DNA of 64,000 nucleotides from Ichthyophis bannanicus (Eukaryota; Chordata; Amphibia; Gymnophiona; Ichthyophiidae). The notes under the pieces were generated by a model. The model was not told the origin of the DNA, ran no database searches, and saw nothing but the letters and a program-made list of their open reading frames with translations. The DNA lies in contig CM066036.1 in NCBI GenBank assembly GCA_033557465.1, forward strand, positions 586,727,574 to 586,791,573. Direction: 5' to 3'. Shown piece by piece: positions 31,549 through 39,150 of the stretch (positions within the stretch are counted from its first letter, which is position 1; every line of letters starts with the position of its first letter). The position numbers were made by a program, and so were the translations under genes.

Positions 31549-32560
31549 AAGCCACAATGAAGTCGGGGGGGGGGGGGGCCCAGGTAGATCTAGTACCTGT
31601 AGGGGGTCGGCTGCGGGATTTTTACTCTGCCTGGGTCCAAATAACGGCAGACCAGTGGGTGTTGGAGGTGATTCGAGAAGGTTATGCGTTGGAGTTTCAA
31701 AGGCCGGTAAGGGATTCATTCATTCAGTCCCCATGCAAGGCGCTGGACAAGTGCGCAGAGGTGGGGGAAATGGTGCAGAGGCTGCTAGATCTAAATGCTA
31801 TGGTACTGGTTCCCTTAGACCAATACGGCTGTGGTCGGTACTCCATATACTTCATAGTTCCCAAAAAGGAAGGGACTTTTCGGCCAATTCTGGATCTCAA
31901 GAAACTAAATTGTTGCTTTCGTGTATCTCATTTTCATATGGAAACTGAGGTCAGTAATTGTGACTGTCAGCAAGGGCGGGTTTCTTACTGCCCTCGACCT
32001 GTTGGAAGCATACCTGCATATTCCGATTCGGCAGGAGCACCAGAAATTTCTCAGGTTTGCGGTTCCAATAGGCCATTTTCAATTCCGAGCCTTGCCGTTC
32101 AGTCTGGCTACGGCACCGAGGGCATTCACCAAGGTGATGGTCATCGTAGCGGCGGCGTTGCGAAAAGAGGGTGTCCTCGTGCATCCGTACTTGGACGATT
32201 GGTTAATCCGAGCAAAGTCCAGAGCCAAGAACGAGGTGGTGACACAGAGAGTGGTAACGTTCTTACAGAGTCTAGGCTGGGTAGTCAATATGGCAAAGAG
32301 CAAGTTGATACCCTCGCAGCAACTGGAGCATCTGGGAGCCCACTTCGATACGGAGGCGGGAAGGATTTTTCTGCCGCAACAACGTGCAAGCGGGTTGAGG
32401 GCACTAGTCTGGCAGTTTCTAGGCAGAGCGAGGCCTACGGCACGGCATTACCTACAGTTGCTGGGAACCATGGCGGCGACTCTAGAGTTGGTTCCGTGGG
32501 CAAGAGCGTGCATGAGGCCATTGCAGAGGGCCTTGCTCAGGTGATGGTCTCACCAAAACG
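31494..32560 (+). pseudogene. DIRS-D reverse transcriptase, one frameshift
   Basis: Frame 3 carries YSIYFIVPKKEGTFRPILDL (about 31840) and KKLNCCFRVSHFHMET. Near 31935 the text shifts to frame 1: GGFLTALDLLEAYLHIPI (about 31970), LPFSLATAPRAFTKVMVI (about 32090), YLDDWLIRAKS (about 32188, catalytic motif intact) and QQLEHLGAHFDTEAGRIF (about 32320). It ends at 32542-32544, overlapping the RNase H start. With only one indel the gene looks fairly young. Confidence 0.8.
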
Positions 32561-32574
32561 ATTCCCTGGCGAGT

Positions 32575-33468
32575 GTGCTGTCTTGTCCGGCAGAGGCACG
32601 GCAATCTCTTCAATGGTGGTTGCTCCCCGGGAATCTGGAGAAAGGGATGCCGTTGGAGACACCTTGTTGGTTGCCTCTAACGACCAACGCCAGTCTGGTA
32701 GGCTGGGGAGCTCATTTTCAAGGGAGCTTCGCTCAGGGTCAGTGGACCGCTCAGGAGAAGAGCTGGTCGATCAACAGGTTGGAGTTGAGAGCGGTAACCC
32801 TCGCTTTACAAGTGTTTCAACGGAAGCTGCGTGGGCGAGCGATCCGGGTGTTTTCCGACAATGTGACCGCAGTGGCCTACATCAATCGGAAGGGTGGCAC
32901 AAACAGCATACACCTGGAAGCCGAAGCTGATCAATTGTTCGAGTGGGCCAAGGTCCATCTGCCAGCGCTATCGGCAGCACATGTAGCGGGAGTGGACAGT
33001 GTGGAAGCTGACTTCTTGAGTCGAGTAAAGGTGGACCCGGGGGAGTGGATCCTTCATCAGGATGTGTTCGAGATGCTGGTGAATCGGTGGGGTCCGCCAG
33101 TAATGGATCTTATGGCAACGTTCCAGTTGGCAAAAGTCGGTCGATTGTACAGCAGAAGAAGAGAGCGGATGTCCGACGGTCTGGATGCTCTCATTCAGGT
33201 GTGGTCGGAGGAGAAACTCCTTTACATGTTTCCACCTTGGGTACTGATCGGAAAGGTGGTACAGCGCATCGAGGGGCACTGGGAGCAGGTGATCTTGATA
33301 GCGCCAGATTGGCCTAGGCTGCCGTGGTATGAGGATTTGATGCGGCTCCTGGTAGCGAAACCATGGTGTCTGCCTCGTCAGAAGGACCTCTTGACTCAGG
33401 GGCCATTGCACATGCCGTACGTGGATCGGTTCGAGCTTACGGCCTGGCTATTGAGAGGTCGCGGCTAG
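32575..33468 (+). CDS. DIRS-D RNase H and Dam-like segment (open frame, altered first aspartate)
   Basis: The frame is open for 297 codons. It reads LPLTTNASLVGWGAH (about 32665), where other copies have TTDAS, so the first catalytic Asp is Asn. INRLELRAVTLAL (Glu kept), VFSDNVTAVAYINRKGGTNS (Asp kept) and VEADFLSR (Asp kept) follow. The C-terminal part has PPVMDLMATFQLAKVGRLYS (about 33090) and LYMFPPWVL (about 33220), then VILIAPDWPRLPWYEDL, which is the Dam-like segment. The start at 32575 is only the first ATG; the reading presumably continues from the RT. The element-level product would be a polyprotein. Confidence 0.75.
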   Translation: MLSCPAEARQSLQWWLLPGNLEKGMPLETPCWLPLTTNASLVGWGAHFQGSFAQGQWTAQEKSWSINRLELRAVTLALQVFQRKLRGRAIRVFSDNVTAVAYINRKGGTNSIHLEAEADQLFEWAKVHLPALSAAHVAGVDSVEADFLSRVKVDPGEWILHQDVFEMLVNRWGPPVMDLMATFQLAKVGRLYSRRRERMSDGLDALIQVWSEEKLLYMFPPWVLIGKVVQRIEGHWEQVILIAPDWPRLPWYEDLMRLLVAKPWCLPRQKDLLTQGPLHMPYVDRFELTAWLLRGRG

Positions 33469-33501
33469 CAAAGAGGTTATTCCGCTTCAGTTATTGACAC
33501 G

Positions 33502-34500
33502 TTGAAGGCAAGGAAAAGATCTACTTCTTTGGCGTACATTTGCATCTGGCGAGTGTTTGAGCAGTGGTGTTGGGACAAGCAGTTGCAGCCGTTAAGAGCG
33601 TCAGTTCCACAACTGTTGGCGTTTTTGCAAGATGGAGTAGAGAAAGGCTTAGCGGCTGCGTCCTTGTGGGTGCAGGTAGCTGCGTTGTCCTGTTACAGAG
33701 GGAAGGTTGCGGGTGTGGCGTTAGGGTCACTCCCGGATGTTAAGAGATTTTTGAGGGCAGTGGCCCTTATCAGGCCTCCCTGTAGACAGGTAGTACCAAG
33801 ATGGAGTCTCCCTTTTGTGTTGGAAGTGTTAAGTCGAGAACTGTTTGAGCCTTTGTCGAGAGCATCCTTGAAGGATCTCGCTCTCAAGGTGGTGTTCCTG
33901 GTGGCGAATTGCCCGGCTATGAGACTTTCAGAGTTACAGGCTTTGTCCTTTAAGAAGCCTTTTTTGTCTTTCTATGATACGAAGGTGGTGTTGAGACCAG
34001 TGCCATTGTTTTTGCCCAAGGTAGTGCCGCTGTTTCACTTGAATCAAGAGGTCTCCTTACCGGTGTTCGGAGACTCTGCGAAGGGTTCCGCCACCAGTAA
34101 GTTTCATGTCTTGGATGTTTGTCGGTCCTTGAAGTATCTCAAGAGGACGGAAGGTTTCCACAGGTCAGATAGACTGTCTGTCCTGTTTGGAGGGCCGAGA
34201 AAAGATGAGCCGGCGTCAAAAGCTTCCATTGCCAGGTGGATTAAAGAGGCCATAGCGTCCGCTTATGTTCTGAAGGGAAAGTCGGTACCGTAAGGCTTAA
34301 AGAGCTCATTCGACTAGAGCGCAAGCGGCATCTTGGGCAGAGTATTGTCTAGTGCTGGCCTTGGAGATCTGTAAAGCGGTTACTTGGTCATCCTTGAATC
34401 CCTTTGTCAAGCATTACTGTCTTGATGTTCAGCAACAACGGGATGCGTGCTTTGGATCAGCAGTGCTTCAGGCTGGTCAAGCAGGTCCCTCCCGATGATT
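33502..34500 (+). pseudogene. DIRS-D tyrosine recombinase, one frameshift near the 3' end
   Basis: The long frame (33502-34293) has MKARKRSTSLAYICIWRVFE, LPDVKRFLRAVALIRPP, CPAMRLSELQALS (ArgI kept, about 33915) and VPLFHLNQEVSLP (34027). It stops after GKSVP; an indel there shifts the rest to another frame, which reads RAHSTRAQAASWAEYC (His-x-x-Arg, about 34302) and KHYCLDVQQQRD (Tyr, about 34411). All catalytic residues are present in the DNA, and one indel separates them. Confidence 0.8.
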
Positions 34501-34508
34501 TACTGCTC

Positions 34509-34612
34509 TGTTACATACCCAGAGGTCGGGACTAGACTTGAGGGACGCTAAGGAAAGGTAAATTAGACTTACCTGCTAATTGTTGTTCCTTAAGGAACTC
34601 AAGTCTAGTCCC
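34509..34612. repeat. DIRS-D internal complementary region
   Basis: The first block, 34509-34552, ends 'gacttgagggacgctaagg' and is an essentially perfect complement of the left terminus (28808-28845). The second block, 34553-34612 ('aggtaaattagacttacctg', then 'ctaattgttgttccttaagg'), is the complement of the right terminus (34982-35034). The joint lies near 34553. Confidence 0.87.
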
Positions 34613-34881
34613 GGATCACTCCCAGGGGTTTCTTTCAGGAAGCTAGTGCCTGAAGCAGGTGAACAGCACAGGTAAGAAGTAATAGCTTCTAGGCATCGGG
34701 GTTAGTTTGGTGGCTATCCTCTGTTTCAGGGGAGGGCAGGCCTGAGTAGTTCTAGCATGAGTTACAGGGAATTATTTAAAAAAAACCAAACAAACGAGGG
34801 AAGTTTTAGTTGGTTATATTGCTGGTTATGTTTGCTACTTAATTGTTGCTCTGGTGAGTTTGCTTTGTCAATAGATAACTG

Positions 34882-35034
34882 GAGCGGAGAGGCGGATCCT
34901 CACAGGATAGACCAGTGTCATCATAAAAGGATGACGTTTCTCAGTCTCCAAGCTGCTGTAGGAGGAGCAAAATCCAGAGGTTGGGACTAGACTTCCTTAA
35001 GGAACAACAATTAGCAGGTAAGTCTAATTTACCT
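34882..35034 (+). repeat. DIRS-D right inverted terminal repeat
   Basis: It is the complement of the left repeat (from 'gagcggagaggcggatcctc'), followed by a right-specific extension with the palindrome TTCCTTAAGGAA (34993-35004) and 'agcaggtaagtctaattt', a CAG|GTAAGT donor consensus (GT at 35018-35019), ending near 35034. Confidence 0.82.
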
Positions 35035-35039
35035 ATAAG

Positions 35040-35785
35040 AACTAACAAACAAACAAACCTATTTATAATCAGATCTGGTGCAGAAAATTATTACGGTTTA
35101 CCAGGTTGGCAGGAAGTGAGATTAGTTGTGTCGTCAGGTAGTTCCTCCAGTTTTCATGTGGCAAGCATGTATGCTTGGCCGTAGCATGAAGTCAGCTGAA
35201 GACAGTTTGAAGTCCTTTTTTTCTCTTTGATTTCTGTTGACTATAATGCTTGTCAAGTTACTTTATTTTTATATAAGGCTGACTGAAGAGAACAAGTCGC
35301 CTCTACTGTCACATAATAATATCACTGCTTATGATTGTTATAGCATTTTCAGCTTTTAATTCTGCTGAGTCTATTGAAGGGGGGGGGGGGGTTCCCAGAT
35401 CCTCATCTTGAAAGCTGCAAGGCAGTCTGGTTTTCAAGATTCCCAACTATAAATATGAATGAGCTATATTTACATGTTGTGAAGGCAAGGCATGTAAATA
35501 TATCTTGCGCAAATCCTGAAAACCAGATTAGTTAGTGGATAGCAGACTCCTGGTCTGGTGTATTAGACTTAGGCTGTGGAGCCTCTGGGGACCATCTGCT
35601 TGAATCATTGACCCTTTTAGTTGTACGGTTTTGTGGGATCATGGATTCCATCTGGGTTCGCTACACTTGGTGGTGTTTCTTTGAATGTTCTAATAGTGTA
35701 GTCGTTCTGCTAAGCATGGTGAAAACATTTCTTGGACAGAAGAGACAGAAGGAAAAAAAAATTGGGATTATGCTTAGATTTTAAA
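35040..35785. other. Spacer with a small foldback-type repeat (35388-35545)
   Basis: Non-coding. At 35388-35545 'gcagtctggttttcaagatt' and 'cgcaaatcctgaaaaccaga' form inverted ends around 'catgtaaatatat'; the pattern resembles the element at 43855-44062. A (G)11 tract lies at 35380. The rest is unassigned. Confidence 0.4.
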
Positions 35786-35789
35786 TTTC

Positions 35790-35901
35790 TTAGGGGCTCT
35801 TTTACTAAAGATTTTAATGTGCATTATGTGCCCATGGCTCTCTTGTTTCTATGGGTGCAATGGCACTTAATGTATGTTAACGTTTTGTAAGAGAGGCCCC
35901 T
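35790..35901. mobile_element. MITE-like element with 'GGGGCNCTTTTACTAA' ends, short copy
   Basis: The left end 'taggggctcttttactaaag' and the complement of the right end 'taaggggcctctcttacaaa' are inverted relatives. Only 112 bp long, with interior phrases 'gtgcattatgtgcccatggc' and 'gggtgcaatggcacttaatg', themselves an inverted pair. Same family of ends as 18888-19312 and 53969-54403. Confidence 0.6.
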
Positions 35902-35974
35902 TAAAGTTCTAAAGTTCCCTATTGTTCTGTTGTTCCAAGGGCCTTTACTCAGTCCTCATTCTTCTTTATGTCAT

Positions 35975-37375
35975 ATATCTTTTTATTGTAAGTGAAAAGC
36001 TATACATACTGAACATGATACAGAGTCACGTTGTGCAGGAGTCTACAATTACCAGACATTATAAAGAATTATCAAACTTAACCAACCATTCTCCTGTGTC
36101 TTAATTCTTATATATACAATTCTTATTTTATATTTACATGGTTATGTATCCCTCATGCCCCCGCCAATGCGTCTGCCGTGTACGTTCACCTTTCCTTGTG
36201 TAAGCCAACCCTTCTGTACTCCAATCTATCCTACAAACTAAGTAACTTTGGTCAAGGCTTTTCATCTTTATTTATTCGTTATGTCTTAGTCTTCCAGTTT
36301 CGAGTTGCTGCTCGTGGTTTCCAAACTTTACCTATTGTGTTGTCTACTAGTTATATGTACCCCTGTATTAGTTATATGGGGGTTGGAAATAAGGGGGTTA
36401 AGTTGGGTTAGGGGGAGGAGGGGGAGCACCTATGCTCTTGGGTCTATTAACTTGGTCATCGGGATGCCCTTTTAAGAATGGATCCCATATCATATGAAAG
36501 AGCCATTCTTTCCCTCTGTGTCGATTTAAGTTAATTTATCAAAACATATTGCTTCCTATATTTTGGGGAGCCAATCTACGTTTGAGGGGCTTTTCCCAGC
36601 CTGCCATTTCCCTGGCTGCTAAAAAAAGTTTCCCCCTCAAGAATTCCAATCTCCTGTTTCTAAGGGTTTCATATGCAGCCCCCATTAACATTTCCCATGG
36701 GCTTTTGTGTGGCCAGTATTCCCACAGCTGTCTAAACCTCTTTCCAGTATTTCTATATAATTGGGCAATCCCACCACATGTGATAAAATATTCCATTTAT
36801 CCCACACCCTCTCTAACGCTTACCACTCTCTCCTCTTCTTGCCTTGTGCAGTTTTATCAGCGTCATGTATAGTCTATGTATGATTTGGAATTGGGTTTGT
36901 TCCCATGTTGTCACCCACATGTACCTGGTAATTCCCTGATATATCTCTGTCCATTTCTCCTTTTCTAGGATGTTGCCTAACAAACTCTGCCATCCTATTT
37001 GATGTGGTTGGGCTTGTGTGCTTTCTTCCTCCAACTACACTTTGTAGAGTGGATAGTATGGCTTTCATCCCGTTGCCCTTAAATAATACCTCCTGCATGG
37101 GAGTAGATTGTCGTACTAGGTAAGTTAGTTTCTGTGAGTGCCCTTGAAAGTGCTGGTGGAATGGTGCTCATGTTCTACCATCTGCTCCAACTTCTGCATG
37201 GAAGGTATCTTGCCCTTAACCAATAAGTCTGCAAATTTTAGTGAGTGCTCACTCCCTTCCCATTCCAGTGTCTCCCAGTATGCTGATTCACTTAAGGGAG
37301 TGTCATCTGCCACCTTCGATCATTTGGAAAAGATGGGGGGGCTATTTCCCTGTTTTCCTTCCCCTCCGATAGAGT
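35975..37375 (-). pseudogene. L1-like LINE ORF2, C-terminal end and 3' UTR (truncated)
   Basis: Minus-strand translation gives WSKVADDTPLSESAYWETLE (about 37320-37260), FADLLVKGKIPSM, then GWQSLLGNILEKEKWTEIY (about 36985-36930), HRLYMTLIKLHKARRGESG and YHMWWDCPII (about 36790). The last motif, an H-x-W-W-x-C text near the C-terminus, is typical of L1-group (including Tx1) ORF2 proteins. Several stops and shifts are present. The 3' UTR reaches about 35975. No RT catalytic core remains. Assignment to L1 as opposed to Tx1 is uncertain. Confidence 0.6.
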
Positions 37376-37495
37376 TGCCACAGAGGTTTCACACTACTAA
37401 AACACTTAACTACTCTTTAGTCACCTTCCGTCTAGACCAGGGATGGGCAAACTACAGCCCGCGGGCCGTATACGGCCTGGCGGACCTTTTAATCC

Positions 37496-37756
37496 GGCCC
37501 CCTCTGCCCGGCTGAACTCTCCCGGCACGGCTGAAGCCCTCTGCTCCGGCTTGCAGATACGCGAAGGGAGAGTGTCTCCCTCGTGTCTCTGTTAAGCCCG
37601 CAGGGGCAGATGGGAAATTTCCCATCAGCCCCTGCTTCCCATCAGCCCCTGCAGGCTTAACAGAGACGCGAGGGAGACACTCTCCCTTCGCGTATCTGCA
37701 AGCCGGAGCAGAGGGCTTCAGCCGTGCCGGGAGAGTTCAGCCGGGCAGAGGGGGCC
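37496..37756. repeat. Near-perfect palindrome, arms of about 119 bp
   Basis: The left arm 37496-37614 ('ggccccctctgcccggctga' onward) and right arm 37638-37756 (ending 'ccgggcagagggggcc') are complements with only about three mismatches, separated by about 23 bp. As RNA or single-stranded DNA it would form a long GC-rich hairpin. Confidence 0.85.
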
Positions 37757-37821
37757 CCGCGGGACACTCCATGCTGCCGCGGCGGCAGCGGCCAGCTTTT
37801 TTTTTAAATTTTAATTTCCAT

Positions 37822-38185
37822 GAGCCGATGGGGGGGGGGTTAGGACTGGCAGTGGGCTGTGAGCCGATGGGGGGGGGGGGTTAGGACTGGCAGTGGGCTG
37901 TGAGCCGAGGGGGGGGGGGTTAGGACTGGCATTGGGCTGTGGGCTGATGGGGGGGGGGGTTAGGACTGGTAATGGGCTATGGGGGGGTTAAGACTGGCAA
38001 TGGGCTGTGGGCTGATGGGGGGGTTAGGACTGGTAATGGGCTATGGGGGGGGTTAAGACTGGCAATGGGCTGTGGGCTGATGGGGGCTGTCTGGAAATGG
38101 GGTGATGGGGGGTTAGGACTGATAATGGGCTATGGGGGGGCTAGGACTGATAATGGGCTATGGGGGGCTAGGACAGGAAATGGGC
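37822..38185 (+). repeat. G-rich minisatellite, units of about 28-42 bp
   Basis: The repeated unit is 'ggggttaggactggcagtgg' followed by 'gctgtgagccgatgg' and a run of 6-12 G. About nine imperfect units occur, later ones shorter and with 'aatgggctatgg'. Every unit has a long G run, so the plus strand could form G-quadruplexes. Confidence 0.85.
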
Positions 38186-38656
38186 TGGTCACTTGGGAGG
38201 ATCTGGATATCCCACTTCCTGACGCTTCGGCACGCAATAACTGCAGATTCATGTGAGGTGATTCAGAATCTTAAATCTCGCTCATATCTTGCCCACCCCA
38301 TCTTTTCGGATGAAGCGGGTGGGACAGCCCCCACTTTGGCTACCACGCTTCAGAAACCAAAAGACCCAACCACAGAAGGAAGTAGGGAGGCATGGTCTAG
38401 TGCAGGGATGGGCAAACTACGGCCACTAAAATTGAAGGTACTATTTTATGAAAGAAATACATTGCATAAAAGGTTTGTAAAATAACTCTTTTTATGCTTT
38501 TCTACCTTAAATTAATCTAAACATTTAATGTTACAAATTTAAATTTAATTTATATTAATTCACACATACACACCGTCCATCTACTCTTGGTCCGGCCCCC
38601 GGGTCCAATATATGAACCCATTGCGGCCCTCGAGTCAAAAAGGTTGCCCACCCCTG

Positions 38657-39150
38657 GTCTAGACTATTGCATCCTCCTCCTTGCTGGTCTCTCTCTGAGT
38701 CATCTCTCTCCCCTTCAATCTGTTCAGAAATCTGCTGCACGGCTAATTTTCCGCCAGCTTTGATATACTCATATTACCACTCTTCTCAAATCACTTCATT
38801 GGCTCCCCTTTTGTTTTCATATCCAATTCAAATTTCTCCTTCTGACCTATAAATGCATTCATTCTACTGCTCCTCACTACCTTTCCTCTCTCCTCTCTTC
38901 CTGCACCCCTCCTCATGAATTCCCCTCTTCCTCTGGCTTGCTTCTCTCTCTCTATGCCTTTTCTTCCACTGCCAACTCCAGACTTTGATCCTTTCATTTT
39001 GCTGCTCCATATGCCTGGAACAAACTACCTGAATCTGTACATCAAGCTTCATCTCTGCTCCTTTTCAAATCCATGCTAAAGGTTCACCTCTTTGAGGCTG
39101 CTTTTGGATCCTGATCCTTTGTAGCTCCTTATCTTTCCCTATTTGTACCC
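38657..39150 (+). pseudogene. L2-like LINE RT C-terminal region
   Basis: In translation: LDYCILLLAGLSLSHLSPLQ, SVQKSAARLIFRQL then a stop, LLKSLHWLPFCFHIQFK (about 38790), LLTYKCIHSTAPHYLSSLL, FAAPYAWNKLPESVHQASSL (about 38995) and MLKVHLFEAAFGS. These are the HWLP, APHYL and AWNxLP motifs of the L2-type C-terminus. It has at least two stops and belongs to a different L2 subfamily from the copies at 1-1331 and 45414. Confidence 0.72.

Larger units (their letters stand above)
28808..35034 (+). mobile_element. DIRS-D: nearly complete DIRS-type element of a divergent family
   Basis: It is bounded by inverted repeats at 28808-28935 and 34882-35034 and has an ICR at 34509-34612. It encodes gag (30177-31548), RT/RNase H (31494-33468) and recombinase (33502-34500), and contains an inserted CR1 3' end (29065-29365). 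The ends ('ccttagcgtccctcaagtct', 'aagtctaatttacct') and the codon use (G/T-rich plus strand) differ from A, B, C and E, and proteins align only at motif level, so it represents a separate DIRS family. A few frameshifts are visible. Confidence 0.87.
37438..38656. mobile_element. 1,219-bp non-autonomous hAT element with exact 8-bp target duplication
   Basis: The left end 'cagggatgggcaaactacag' and the complement of the right end 'caggggtgggcaacct' are hAT-type TIRs. The 8 bases 'gtctagac' flank both sides (37430-37437 and 38657-38664), and the interrupted L2 frame is restored when the element is removed. Inside are a 119-bp-arm palindrome, a G-rich minisatellite, and a second TIR-like start at 38404 ('cagggatgggcaaactacgg'), suggesting one element nested in or fused with a relative. 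There is no transposase. Confidence 0.87.

Noticed and set aside
37496..37756. Origin of replication or microRNA precursor
   Set aside because: The arms are too long and lie inside a transposon with an exact target duplication; a structural repeat is the simpler explanation.
38791..39052. Charged minus-strand frames (Lys/Glu/Arg-rich)
   Set aside because: They arise opposite the pyrimidine-rich L2 sequence and are not conserved.
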